Below are positions 22,701 through 32,185 of a DNA stretch of 64,000 nucleotides, piece after piece. A model generated the notes under the pieces. It saw only the letters and a list, made by a program, of their open reading frames with translations. It searched no databases and was not told where the DNA came from. Each line of letters opens with the position of its first letter. Positions within the stretch are counted from its first letter, which is position 1. Origin of the DNA: Sarcocystis neurona (lineage: Eukaryota > Apicomplexa > Conoidasida > Eucoccidiorida > Sarcocystidae); NCBI GenBank assembly GCA_000727475.1, contig KL647315.1, positions 1,642,239 through 1,706,238 on the forward strand, written 5' to 3'. The position numbers and the translations under genes are program-made.

Positions 22701-25700
22701 GGTGGAGGAATAGCAGGAGGAGCAAATGCGGCAGCGGGATGGAGACCAGCAACCGCAGGGACGGGGAGAGGGCCAGGAGAAAGAGCAGCGGCAGGAGGAG
22801 GAAGGGCAGCAGCAGGAGAATAGACAGCAGCAGCAGGAGAAAAAACAGCAGCAGCAGGAGAAAGAACAGCAGCAGGAGGATGGGGAGCAGCAGCAGGAGA
22901 AGGAGGAAGCGCAGCAGCAGGCGGAGGAATAGCAGCAGCAGCAGGAGAAAGAGCAGCAGCAGCAGGAGAAAGAGCAGCAGCAGGAGGAGGAAGCGCAGTA
23001 GGCGGCAGAGCAATAAGGGGAAGCGCAGGAGGAGCAAGAACAGCAGCAGGAGGAGGAGGGACAGCCGCAGGCGTAAAAGCAGCAGCAGGTCGGAGCGCAG
23101 CAGCAGTGGGGCTCGGAGGAAGAGAAGATAAATGTGGCAGAGCTACAGCAACAGGAGAAGCTTCCCGAGGGGCAGCAGCAACTGCGGCAGCAGGGGAAGC
23201 AGATCTTGGAGCGATGCTTGCAGGGGAGAAAAAATCCGGAGGAGGAGGAGGAGGAGAGAGACGCGCAGCAGCAGGGGGCGGGGGGAATTGCGAGTTGCCC
23301 AGCGAGAAGCAGCAGCAAAGGGAGCAGCAGAACGCCTGCGCCTACGTGGAGCACGAGGAGGAGGAGGAGGAGGAGCACCAGCAGCAACAGCGGGGAGGTC
23401 GGCCGGCGCCGTCGCTGAAGCAGCAGGAGCTGAAGCGGAAGAAAGCAGGGAAGTACCAGGAGAAAGGACAGCAGGCTCAAGGACAGCAGACCCAAGGACA
23501 GCAGGCTCAAGGGCAGCAGGCTCACGGGCAGCAGGCTCACGGGCAGCAGGCTCAAGGGCAGCAGGCTCACGGGCAGCAGGCTCACGGGCAGCAGGCTCAC
23601 GGGCAGCAGGCTCACGGGCAGGCAGGCTCACGGGCAGGCGGCTCAAGGGCAGCGGGCTCAAGGGCAGNNNNNNNNNNNNNNNNNNNNNNNNNNNNNNNNN
23701 NNNNNNNNNNNNNNNNNNNNNNNNNNNNNNNNNNNNNNNNNNNNNNNNNNNNNNNNNNNNNNNNNNNNNNNNNNNNNNNNNNNNNNNNNNNNNNNNNNNN
23801 NNNNNNNNNNNNNNNNNNNNNNNNNNNNNNNNNNNNNNNNNNNNNNNNNNNNNNNNNNNNNNNNNNNNNNNNNNNNNNNNNNNNNNNNNNNNNNNNNNNN
23901 NNNNNNNNNNNNNNNNNNNNNNNNNNNNNNNNNNNNNNNNNNNNNNNNNNNNNNNNNNNNNNNNNNNNNNNNNNNNNNNNNNNNNNNNNNNNNNNNNNNN
24001 NNNNNNNNNNNNNNNNNNNNNNNNNNNNNNNNNNNNNNNNNNNNNNNNNNNNNNNNNNNNNNNNNNNNNNNNNNNNNNNNNNNNNNNNNNNNNNNNNNNN
24101 NNNNNNNNNNNNNNNNNNNNNNNNNNNNNNNNNNNNNNNNNNNNNNNNNNNNNNNNNNNNNNNNNNNNNNNNNNNNNNNNNNNNNNNNNNNNNNNNNNNN
24201 NNNNNNNNNNNNNNNNNNNNNNNNNNNNNNNNNNNAGCGGGCTCAAGGGCAGCGGGCTCAAGGGCAGCAGGCTCAAGGGCAGCAGGCTCAAGGGCAGCAG
24301 GCTCAAGGGCAGCAGGCTCGAGGGCAGCAGGCTCAAGGGCAGCAGGCTCAAGGGCAGCAGGCTCAAGGGCAGCAGGCTCAAGTCCGTGGGGAGGAGCAGC
24401 GGCAGGGGCAGGGAGTGAAAAAGGAGCGGCAGCAGGAGAAGAAGCGGCAGGGGAGAGCGGCGGGTCAACACCAGCAGCTGGCGATGGCGGGGAGGGCCGA
24501 CGCGCAGGAGCAGGGCGCGGAGAAGCCGCAGCAGAAGAAGGCGCAGGCGAAGCGCGCAGAGGAGAAGCCGCGCGGGAAGCAACCGCAGGAGAAGCTGCCC
24601 TAAAAGGAGCCGGAAGAGGAGAGGCGAGGCCTTGAGGAGGGGAAGGGAGCGGCGAAGAGGCGCCGAAGCCAAGGTCTATCCCAGGGTAGGCAACAGCTGC
24701 AGGGACATATGTGCTGAGGTAGCCTCCGATCGCCGGTGAGGCAGCGCCGTGCAAAGGAGCAGCAGCAGTGGTGAGGCGAGGGACAGCAGCAGCAGCCAGG
24801 GAAGACAAAGAGGGAGCGGGCAGAGGAGCAGGAGGGGGGAGCACGTCGGCAGCAGCAGACTGCAGAGGCGCAGACAAAGAAACGAAAAGCTCCGTAGCCA
24901 AAGGAGAGACACGGCCCGAGCAGGGGCTCGCACTGCGTCTCCAGGCGCTGCCAGGCAGGCCTGCGGCGAGGAAGGGGAAGGTGTCCACAGGAGAAGCTGC
25001 GAGGCCGCAGGCGTGAGCTGCTGCGCCGGCGGAACCGTAGCCGACAGCAGTCGGAGGCAGCAGGGCTGCAGCAGATGGGGACGACAGGTCGTCGGCAGCT
25101 GCGGAAGCAGCAGAAGGAGCGGCAGCAACTTCTGCAGAGGTATTCGAAGGCGACAGCCGCGGGAAAGCTGCCGTCCGCCGCAGCAGCGAAGAAGTGCGGC
25201 GTCGACGGCGGGGCCGCAGCAGGGGGTCGTGTTCCTGCGAGCCTTCCTCGTGCTGTCGCAGCGCGCAGAAGAGCTGCGCAGAACTCAGGGCGCCGGCGCG
25301 CAGGTGCGGAGACAGGGAGAGGGCGCGGGGAGACGGGGGAGACGGCGACGGCACGAATGGAGACGAGACGGAAGTTTCGATTTCGCGCAGAGGAGGAAGG
25401 GGGGCTGCTGTTGGGCGACCGCGCACCTCGTTGTTCACAAAAGAAGCGAGGACGGCAGCACCACCGAAAATGTCCTCCTCGCTGGCGTCGAGAAGCAGTG
25501 ACGTCGCGGTGGCTTGTTCGCTGCCGCTTCTGCTGCGACTTCTGCTGCCTCTGCTCCTGCTGCGGCTGCGTCGTCCTCGTCGACCGTCGCGCCGCGCGCC
25601 GCTCCCTCTTCTCTCCCCGTCAGCGGCAGAGTCCCTTTCTCTTTCCAGAGCAGCAGCGTGGGAGCTGCCGTTGCTCGTTTCGCAGCCCAGTACAGCAAAC

Positions 25701-26974
25701 GGGATACTAGGGCTTCTCTCGACACTGCCGCTCCTTCTCTCGTCGACACTTCTTCTCCGCTCCGCCCCGCTGCTGCTGCTCAGCACCTGTACGCTGCTGC
25801 TGCTGCTGCCCGGAATGCTGCTCGAACTGTCGCTGCGCGGGTCGCCGCTGTTGACGTCAGTCCTCGGGAAGAAGTCACTGTTGCCTGCCGTGCTGCTGTC
25901 GGTCAACCTTTGCTGCCACCTCTCATCCGTCCCGCCGCTGCCGAAGCCGCTGCTGCTGCCGAAGCCGCTGCTGCTGCCGAAGCCGCTGCTGCTGCCGAAG
26001 CCGCTGCTGCTGCCGAAGCCGCTGCTGCTTTCGAACCCGCTGCTGCTATTGAAGCCGCTGCTGCTTTCGAACCCGCTGCTGCTATTGAAGCCACTGCTGC
26101 CGCCGAAGCCGCTGCTGCTGTCGAAGCCGCTGCTGCTGTCCAAGCCGCTGCTGCTGGCGAAGCCGCTGCTGCTGTCGAAGCCGCTGCTGCTGGCGAAGCC
26201 GCTGCTGCTATCGAAGCCGCTGCTGCTGGCGAAGCCGCTGCTGCTATCGAAGCCGCTGCCGCTTTCGAGGCCGCTGCTGCTGTCGAAGCCGCTGCTGCTG
26301 CCGAAGCCGCTGCTGCTGTCGAGGCCACTGCTGCTGCCGAAGCCGCTGCTGCTGTCGAAGCCGCTGCTGCTGTCGAAGCCGCTGCTGCTGTCGAAGCCGC
26401 TGCTGCTGCCGAAGCCGCTGCTGCTGCTACTGCTCCCGAATGCGCTGCTGGTGGGCGCGATGCTAATACCGACACTGTCGCTGCTGCTGCTGCTTGAACC
26501 AGAACCAGGAAGACGAGGAGAAGGAGGAGAAGGAGTGCTGGGCGGAGTGCTTCTTCCTCTTTCTTTGCCTCCCCAGCTCGTGCCGACGACGCTGCCGGTG
26601 CTGCTTCTTTCCCCGCTTTGAAGTCTGTCACCGCTGCTGGGTGTCTCAGCGCCCGTGCTGCGCCTCGTCTCGACCGTCCCGCTGCTGCTCGCAATGCCGC
26701 CGACGCTGCTCCTCGCCTGGGGCGTCGTGCTGCTGCTGCGTGCCAAGCCACTTCTGCCAGACAACTCGTCCTCGTTGTAGACACTCCTGCTGCGGCTGCT
26801 TGGGATTGAGTAGCTGTTGCTGCGCCAGCTGTCGTTCGTGCCGTTGCCGCTCGCTCCTGGACTGCTGTTGGCCTCTGCAGGGCTCGCGGGGCTGCTGCCG
26901 CCGCTGCTGCTGCCGCTACTGCTGCCGCTGCTGCTGCTCCTGCTCCTGCTCGGACTCCTCCTGCCGCTATGCAT
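10473..26974 (-). CDS. Giant low-complexity protein, seven-exon model
   Basis: Model: exons 26,974-18,594; 17,960-15,508; 14,601-14,303; 13,427-13,274; 12,308-12,188; 11,166-11,075; 10,601-10,473, about 11.6 kb or 3,870 codons including a 568-base N run. All proposed junctions are GT..AG and agree in phase. The N-terminal part is Ser/Arg-rich with a hexapeptide array. The middle is Ala/Pro-rich with pentapeptide and heptapeptide arrays. Then follow a Ser-rich stretch, an Ala/Glu/Lys-rich stretch and a Gln/Glu coiled coil. The C-terminus is non-repetitive, ending ARAVPLDDGSFLIMDD. No known domain is recognised and the function is unknown. Frame disruptions occur in exons 1 and 2. It may be two genes, and the ATG at 26,974 follows an in-frame TAA near 27,027 but upstream exons cannot be excluded. 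Confidence 0.5.
10850..11035. repeat. CAG-type repeat inside minus-strand intron
   Basis: Imperfect (CAGCAGCAGCGGGAC)n on the plus strand, CTG-type in the sense of the minus-strand gene. On plus it reads as RDQQQ repeats ending at a TAG at 11,021; I treat this as antisense to the intron between 11,074 and 10,602. Confidence 0.7.
11075..11166 (-). CDS. Exon 6 of giant gene
   Basis: 92 bases between a GCGCTCTCAG acceptor and a GTACGT donor. The two leading bases complete the codon begun in the exon at 12,188 (Gly), giving AVF-GDEAWQIEDDVQINV and ending PLPHSHES in phase 0. The reading is non-repetitive and acidic. The intron on its left (11,074-10,602) is CTG-rich in sense and the one on its right carries a (GT)n tract in sense. 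Confidence 0.65.
11236..11320. repeat. (CA)n microsatellite
   Basis: ACACAC repeat with three CG or GT interruptions, about 85 bases, in the intron between exons 5 and 6 of the minus-strand model. It is followed at 11,355-11,475 by CAG/CAA repeats. Confidence 0.9.
12188..12308 (-). CDS. Exon 5 of giant gene: non-repetitive conserved-looking segment
   Basis: 121 bases with a strong acceptor (CTGCTGTTGCTCCAG) and a consensus GTACGT donor. It encodes 40 residues without any low-complexity tract: KQSFGLLAEYIVKELH, then LPPCC, then SKTIVFKLDGDTCPHGAVF. Mixed hydrophobic and charged residues with three Cys suggest a folded domain, unlike the rest of the protein. It starts in phase 0 and leaves one base. 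The domain is not recognised. A plus-strand reading (LAERRTEDSAVG...) exists but has weaker splice sites. Confidence 0.65.
12470..13160. repeat. CTATC/CTGTC tetranucleotide-rich satellite
   Basis: Nearly 700 bases of degenerate TCTATC, TCTGTC and TACC repeats with a TA run at 12,478-12,499. It gives long Ser/Tyr/Leu frames on plus that carry no domain. It falls in the intron between exons 4 and 5 of the minus-strand model. Confidence 0.85.
13274..13427 (-). CDS. Exon 4 of giant gene: Ala/Glu helix
   Basis: 154 bases between a CAG acceptor and a consensus GTAAGT donor. The first base completes the two spare bases of the preceding exon (Asn), and the rest reads STPRTREATAAAEAAAA and on to VRVVHAIVAA, ending in phase 0. 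Composition is Ala with regular Glu, as in a helical linker. The frame is also open upstream to about 13,520, so an earlier acceptor is possible. The plus strand carries an Ala-rich frame here as well but lacks matching splice sites. Confidence 0.55.
13730..14190. repeat. TA, (CA) and GAGA microsatellites in an intron
   Basis: Short ATATATAT runs (13,775-13,800; 14,150-14,160), GAGAGACA stretches and TCTCTCTG blocks between exons 3 and 4 of the minus-strand model. No exon is recognised. Confidence 0.7.
14303..14601 (-). CDS. Exon 3 of giant gene: Gln/Glu coiled coil
   Basis: 299 bases, acceptor TGGGTGGCAG and donor GTAAAT. It encodes LDQIEQQMEERETAKRQRV and a further Glu/Gln/Arg-rich helix, followed by a Ser/Ala/Gly-rich tail ending DPRAGTLF. 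It starts in phase 0, matching the end of the 15,508 exon so that RTLAVLQE continues directly as a coil, and ends with two spare bases. The region reads as a coiled coil from its heptad-like spacing of Leu and Ile; no family is recognised. Confidence 0.6.
14602..15507 (-). other. Intron between exons 2 and 3 of giant gene
   Basis: Bounded by GTGCGT and GGCAG. Pyrimidine-rich in sense (GAGACA-rich on plus), with one perfect GTGTACGTACAC palindrome at 15,247-15,258. Fragmentary open frames only. Confidence 0.5.
15508..17960 (-). CDS. Exon 2 of giant gene: Ser-rich then Ala/Glu-rich
   Basis: The acceptor has a CTG-rich pyrimidine tract ending TTGCAG at 17,961. The first part is a long Ser run region (RPAWLEDPAVNTPRPARKR, then (Ser)n with Asp/Asn/Arg) to about 16,740. 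The best frame then moves to an Ala/Glu/Lys-rich sequence (EEKQKKKQEEQHQPPKC; AAKKWEGVAADGEAAAAEQL) and moves again near 16,141-16,172 to EQLSEEEQQQQEEVGFGEG and onwards. The exon ends RTLAVLQE before a GTGCGT donor at 15,507. The frame moves could be sequencing indels or small unrecognised introns. Acidic Asp/Glu patches and Ala runs suggest an unstructured protein. Confidence 0.5.
17961..18593 (-). other. Intron between exons 1 and 2 of giant gene
   Basis: Bounded by GTGAGG at 18,593 and TTGCAG at 17,961. Holds ATATATGTA microsatellites (18,180-18,375) and CAG-rich segments on plus. The placement rests on site quality and phase agreement, not on transcript data. Confidence 0.5.
18594..26974 (-). 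CDS. Exon 1 of giant gene: Ser/Ala/Pro repeat exon
   Basis: Starts at an ATG (MHSGRRSPSRS). It has a Ser/Arg-rich N-terminus, the SSSGF[D/G/E/N/A] array at 26,430-25,937, an Arg/Ser and Pro-rich stretch, the ALEPA/AREPA array around the N run, an LSPAAA-type array near 22,980-22,800, RQ-Ala heptads near 22,135-21,950, a Tyr/Ala/Pro-rich part, and a GP-Ala-Thr pentapeptide array near 20,640-20,395. The last in-frame bases are CT followed by GTGAGG, so the nominal stop TGA at 18,590 overlaps a splice donor. Joined to 17,960 the frame continues as LRRRPAWLEDPAV. Between about 23,630 and 23,280 the best frame is shifted by one base. The plus strand is open over long parts too, for example 18,540-21,041. 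Confidence 0.55.
20395..20640 (-). repeat. 15-base array encoding GP-Ala-Thr pentapeptides
   Basis: CTGTTGCTGTTGGCC and variants (plus strand) repeat about sixteen times, exact in the middle and degenerate at the ends. In the minus-strand frame they read GPTAT, GPAAT, GPAAA or GPAAI. On plus the same array reads as Leu-Leu-Leu-Leu-Ala. Confidence 0.85.
21950..22135 (-). repeat. 21-base array encoding RQ-Ala heptapeptides
   Basis: Units such as CCTGCTTGTCTCCCTGCTGC plus T on the plus strand read on minus as RQTGAAG, RQAGAAG and RQAAAAA. About nine units, with drift from Thr/Gly to Ala across the array. Confidence 0.75.
22795..22985 (-). repeat. 18-21 base array encoding SPAAA-type units
   Basis: CAGCAGCAGGAGAAA-like units on plus. 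On minus they read LSPAAAA, FSPAAAV, YSPAAAL and LPPPAAA without any stop. The plus Gln frame (QQQQEKKQQQQEKE) is stopped by TAG at 22,930, which favours the minus reading. Confidence 0.65.
23460..24380 (-). repeat. 15-base VNTR encoding ALEPA/AREPA, interrupted by assembly gap
   Basis: GGGCAGCAGGCTCAC/A repeats on plus from 23,468 to the N run and from 24,236 to about 24,380, at least twenty visible copies. On minus they read ALEPA or AREPA; on plus GQQAH/GQQAQ. One unit at 23,616-23,631 has 16 bases and breaks the frame on either strand. Confidence 0.9.
23668..24235. other. Assembly gap of 568 N
   Basis: A run of undetermined bases bracketed on both sides by the same 15-base repeat, so the true length of the array and the frame relation across it are unknown. 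Confidence 1.
25937..26430 (-). repeat. 18-base array encoding SSSGF-X hexapeptides, 27 units
   Basis: TCGAAGCCGCTGCTGCTG-type units on plus. On minus they read SSSGFD, SSSGFG, SSSGFE, SSSGFN or SSSGFA, with Leu for Phe in a few. I count 27 consecutive hexapeptides. The last residue varies, mostly among small or acidic residues, while Ser-Ser-Ser-Gly-Phe is nearly fixed. The antisense frame reads EAAAAA repeats and is open as well. Confidence 0.9.
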
Positions 26975-27028
26975 CAGGCTGCTGCTGCTGCGTACACGTG
27001 AACCGTACCACTTGCCTGTGCTGCTTTA

Positions 27029-27449
27029 ATGGCTGCAGCTGCCGTGACTCTCACACCTGCGGGTGATGTTTGCTGCTGCGAATGCTGCTGCTGCGGCTGC
27101 CCCGCGCAACAGGGAGACCTCCTCTCGCCTGTGCTCGACGCGCAAAACCCGCACCTGCTTCAGCTTCCTCTTTCACTTCCGGTTCGCTACCTGCCGTTTT
27201 GTGCTGTGCTGTCTCGACTGCTGCCTCGTACTGACTCTCCCTGCCGACAGCGCTGCTTCAGTTCTTCCTGCTGCTATCGCGACCTCTGCTGCTCCTCCTC
27301 CTGCTGCGCCTGCGGCAGATCCACCTGCAGCGGCTCAAATGGACCCTTCGTGGTCTGCTGCTACCGCTGCTGTGGGTGCTGCCGGCCCTGCGGCGACTGA
27401 GGCTTTGTGGTGTCCGGACAGCCCAGAGGATCCTTCTCGAACTTCTTAA
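27029..27449 (+). CDS. Small Ala/Pro-rich exon candidate
   Basis: A plus-strand frame from 27,063 to a TAA at 27,447 ends in Ala/Pro-rich sequence (APAADPPAAAQMDPSWSAA, then ALWCPDSPEDPSRTS). The first half reads poorly and may be intronic. The minus strand carries an interrupted Ala-rich frame. It sits at the edge of the repeat-rich block, immediately upstream of the giant minus-strand gene, and could instead be that gene's 5' region. Confidence 0.2.
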
Positions 27450-29652
27450 CGGTCACGCGTCCACAAATTCCCCGTAGAAAGCCAAACAGAGAAACGCGCC
27501 GATTTCAGCTTAACCTGCGGGGAAAGTAAGAATCACAGAGGCACCAGTGACAAAGGATGCTGCCGCAGAAGTTCGTCACCCTCCACGTCAATCGCACTCG
27601 CGCGCTCGAACTTCCGTCACTGCGTTACATTCCTCTAGCGATTTCATTTATACGTAATTCGTCGTTAATATACCTGTTTATACACACAGAGCCAGGGACC
27701 TGTGCGACTCACGTTGTAGGAGGATGAACAATCCTGCGCAACAATCAGGCGTCCGCGCGTGAAGCACCTCAGCCACTTGGTGAATGCACGTACGTCCAGG
27801 TATATACGTAGATGGATGTAGATTGAGCCGAGAAACCGTCGCTTCCACTTTTCTCTTCGAGGATCTGTATGTGTGGGGCTGTCCACACATACGTGGAGCG
27901 AAGCAGTAAAGGCAGAAGCGTGCAAGGGTAGAATCTGGAAGATCAAAGTTCAAACGCAGAAGCAGTGCTTGTCGCCACTACCAAGGCAACGGAGGATTCT
28001 GACATGCCGAGGAAAAATGCTCAGGAGCACGTTTCCATTCTACAGACTCAGCGACTACCACAGAGAGGCGCGTAGACTTCTTCACAAATGCCGGATAAAT
28101 AGTAAAAAACGAAGTCAAGGCGGAAAAAAGACCGTACAAAAAGCTAAGCACACGTGTGTACACGGTCGTTTGTACACGTAAGGCACGGGATGAAGCCTTT
28201 TCCCCACGCTAACATGCGTCGACAAGGTAAAATGAGTGAGAATGCGGGCTTTTTCCCGCAGGGTCCACCTTGAAAGGTATACTCACTCGTTCGCGAATAT
28301 TTATCTCAAATCAAATAAATTCACGCATATCCACTCAGTTATCTGTGTGTGCGCGCGCCGCACGTCAAAAACTGATGTGCGTGTAACGCTAGGCGCCACT
28401 AGGCGTGATGGCAGCGCCGCTTCCTGACATATGTCGTGGGCCGCGTCTCGACCTCCGGCGCAATAACAGTGAAGAGGCAAATTCAAATATCTACTGTCAC
28501 CAATGCTCCCGCCTCGGCAATAACCCGGCATTCGAAAGAAGATGTGTAGGTCGTTCAGCTGTGCGACAACTCGCCGGGCCGTAGGCATTCAAGAGAAATA
28601 TCGATCCTGTCATCACCGTGGCACAGATCGGGAACCAGATGCTTGTAGGCCCTTCACCAGCAAAGAAGTTTCTGGTCGAGACGTATATTTTCCCCGAGTA
28701 CGCGTTTGTTGTCCCGCTACACGGGAAGAATGTACGCGCACGCGCCAAGCAGACACGCATGTGCACAAGGAAGAGGGTTGTCGGGGCCCACAGCCTCCCG
28801 GCAGGCAGCTAGTAGCATCATCGAAACATCTGCGTGAGGGAAGTCGAATTTTCAACCACCAACTTCAGAAGGAACTTACTATACACCGGTGATTTTCTCA
28901 CGTCGGCACCACAGCTCTTCAACCGGAATTCCACGCAGAACTGTTGTTCTACAGGCCCAAGTGCCCGTGGTACAGTCACGACGTAGCCCGCCCGCATCAC
29001 GCACACTTCCCACTAGCTGTGGCCACCCCCGCGGCCCGATTCTACTCCACCCATTACCAAATGATACCGCGCCTGTGGGCTGAAACCGCCACAGTGACAA
29101 AATCGGCGCCCAGCAGGTACTGCGCTAGTCTTCCCCACATCTCCGGTTGTGTATATGCAGCTTACCCTGGTGTGTGCACGGTTGCCGGCAACGCTTGTGG
29201 CTACGCTGATCGCGTCTACGAAGTTGATCTACGCGCACGCATTTTACTGTCAACGCGTGGTTTCCTCTGAAGTTTTCCGCGTGTCGCCAGAAGTAAAGAC
29301 GTGCTAAGTGGGGACATGAAAATAAAACGGGGGAAAATTAGGGTCTACGTCGAGGTTGTGGCGTCGCTGCTGACGCGGGACGTTTTCCGTGCCTAACGGA
29401 CTGTATGTACCACTCAGTAGCCCTAATTATCCGCAGCATTCCCTGCGAACACGCGGTATGATACCATTGAGGACAACTAGTTGTATTCTCGTTTGTCGAT
29501 ACTTCCACGCAGACCGACGATTTCGCGCGCGCTGCTCTAAGTGTTACACACCAGTAGTCCTTTTCTTTTGCAGGGCAACCAGTTGTACTACGGTTTGTTC
29601 ACACGTACGCGTGCTGCACATGCTACATCCCAGTAGGCCTTTTCTCCTGTAG

Positions 29653-30249
29653 TCATCCTGCAGCTGGCTGCGGACGACAAATCTCCGTCAGGAACAGAAC
29701 TGGGCTAACCGAAACACACATCGCCGTACAGTTGCACGGAAGCAACAGCAGAATCAGTCGAGCAGAGAAGCAACGTGTGCGACATTTGCGGAGGAAGGTC
29801 AGTATTCGGCCAGTTCGCGGCTTGGTGGAGAGAAAGGACATGACAGGGAACACAGGTGCACCCAGTAAAAAACTACAAACGGAACACCAGACGCACACAC
29901 ACACACACATGGAACAAGTATCATGAACAGGAGCATATGAACAGACGCCACTCCATGTACTGCCCCGGTAGAGGGATTCGTCGCGTAGTCGGACGGTAAC
30001 ATACAAGTGCCAGAGGCTGTGCGGTAACAGGGAATGTCTCAGTACGTGACACCGCGTGCACCACCGGAGGCAAGGCTTGCCACATTTGGTAGGAACGCGG
30101 CGCAAGAGTTGCAACGGACGATACACTTTCCCGTTTCCAGTATACCGTCCAAAGATCGACGGCAAAACTGATCGAATGTAGGATACCGACACGCCAATAC
30201 AGCAACGATCCCCACAAAGTGGAAGAATTCGGCGATAGTTCGAGAACAT
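29653..30249 (-). CDS. 198-codon open frame in repeat-poor block
   Basis: ATG-initiated, Cys- and Arg-rich, no signal peptide, membrane segment or domain recognised. A TGTGTGTGTGTGTG run inside it gives a CVCVCV stretch, which argues against function. Reported because it is among the longest frames in this block. Confidence 0.15.
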   Translation of the reverse strand: MFSNYRRILPLCGDRCCIGVSVSYIRSVLPSIFGRYTGNGKVYRPLQLLRRVPTKCGKPCLRWCTRCHVLRHSLLPHSLWHLYVTVRLRDESLYRGSTWSGVCSYAPVHDTCSMCVCVCVWCSVCSFLLGAPVFPVMSFLSTKPRTGRILTFLRKCRTRCFSARLILLLLPCNCTAMCVSVSPVLFLTEICRPQPAAG

Positions 30250-32185
30250 ACAGGGAGCACTACACTACTTAGGCTCGCGCTGCTCTGAGGTGTCCTCGGG
30301 TGCGCGGCGGAGCCGGCATCACATTGCGCATCGACTACTGACGCGGCGAACCGGTGCCAGCGAAGAGCAGCGCGGTAGCATTACGAGGAAAAACGGCAAA
30401 TTTCGATATCCTGTTGGGGAAACAAAACTCAAGGCCAGCGACAAGAGCCACGAGAGACGACACAGGAGAATCTCTGCGCGTGGAGAGTTCCTACGACTCG
30501 CGTATCTCTACCTGATATCTCACAGCAGGCGCCGGTCCTCCTCACCTCCGCAGAGGACGAACATCATCTTCGTCTACGTGTAGTTCTCTCCGAGTCACTG
30601 TGTCCCCGTTGTTGACAGAAAAGAACCGTGATCTGAATTTTGAGCTTTGGAGGCGGAATATGAGGTGTCTCAACACCGCAAATCACATGTAAAGGCTGGA
30701 TTGGAAAAACTGACGATGAAGCTCAGGGGCGGGAACGCGAACGGGACATGAAATGACGAAGGGAGACAGCGATCACGAGCCGTCCAGTGAAAAGTAGACA
30801 CAAGTTGATCACAACCACGGTAACACCCGAGCGGCCGGCGGCGCTTTCAGCTGTTGTTTGTGAGGCAGGTGTAAGCAGATGTGGGAGAAGGGAACTCCAA
30901 GTGGACCCCGCTGGGACACATCTATGAAAATAACCAGTTCGTGTCCCCGCACCGAAGTCTATCACAGATCGACAGCAGACTGGTACGGGAAAGGCGGTAC
31001 ACCCCCTGAGACGCCGAGAGCTCGTCCTCGTCAAAGAGGAACCGCAGCACCACCACACGCATCACAACGGAAGGGCAGACGGTGGTGGACGAACCCAGTA
31101 CACCGTCGTGTCGACCTGGTTGGATGTGACGTATACATCAGGTTCATGGTTACTCTCACAAGAAAAACAACCACTTTACAGGTATATGTTAACATAGGTA
31201 ACCGGGTGGGCAGTGTGTGCATTAGACACGCAGGTTCTGGTAAATCGACACGCGAATGCAGGTAGATCAGGAAATCAAGGTCTATATTACCCCGCTTCAG
31301 AATCCTGACTTCGACTCATACAGTTCTAACAAAGAAGCATTGACGTACGTAACACACGAGTTGTACCTACGGGCTGCGACTCGTCGGAAAGCACCGGAGC
31401 ATTCCGTTCCACTGCATAGTAGGAGAATTTTGGACAGTGATATGAGGAGGAGAAGAGGAACAGCAGTACGATTTGCTGTACCTTTGTAAGACAGTATCAA
31501 ATTGTGATTATGTGTGCACAAGGAAGTAACGCTATTTCTGATGCAGCGGCACCACGCTGACAACTGCGACATGCGCAGCCAGCATGGAGAGGTCAGGAAC
31601 CCTTATATGCTTAGTAGATGCAGCCAACTTCAACAGGAGGACGAACGTCACTCAAGAAGAATGCGAGGCACCAGCAGCAGCATGTGGCCACAGCGACTGT
31701 CAGTATCTACAGGGTGCGTAAATGGCTGATACTGCAACATGAGGGTGTAAACCGGTGCATCTGCAACAACATTGGTCGCGCCTGTGCATCATAAACGCGT
31801 TACGCAGCAGCAACGTTGACAACACAATTTTCTGCGTAAAAGCCCTAACTAGAGCGATCGATGTGATAAAAACAGCGGACACGGAAGTGCTGCTGACTAT
31901 GTCCGTGGGTTCGTCAAAAGGTGAAAGAGGATGCCGAAGCCGTCAGCATCGATACACCATCACACACATGCGGAATACGGTAGACTTGGAACATCAGCAA
32001 GGGTAGATAACGAAGTCCTTTACAAGCACTAGCAGAACGAAGATTAGTAAGCGCCCCTCCGGAAGCCGCTGGAGACGCAGCAGCAACGGTACCGGCAAAA
32101 GGAGTCAGCAGCGCGAAAGCCGGTAGATAAGCCTGTCAGGGGTGGCCAAGTGTAGCACTTGCCAACTTCATAATCCGCAGGCGCC

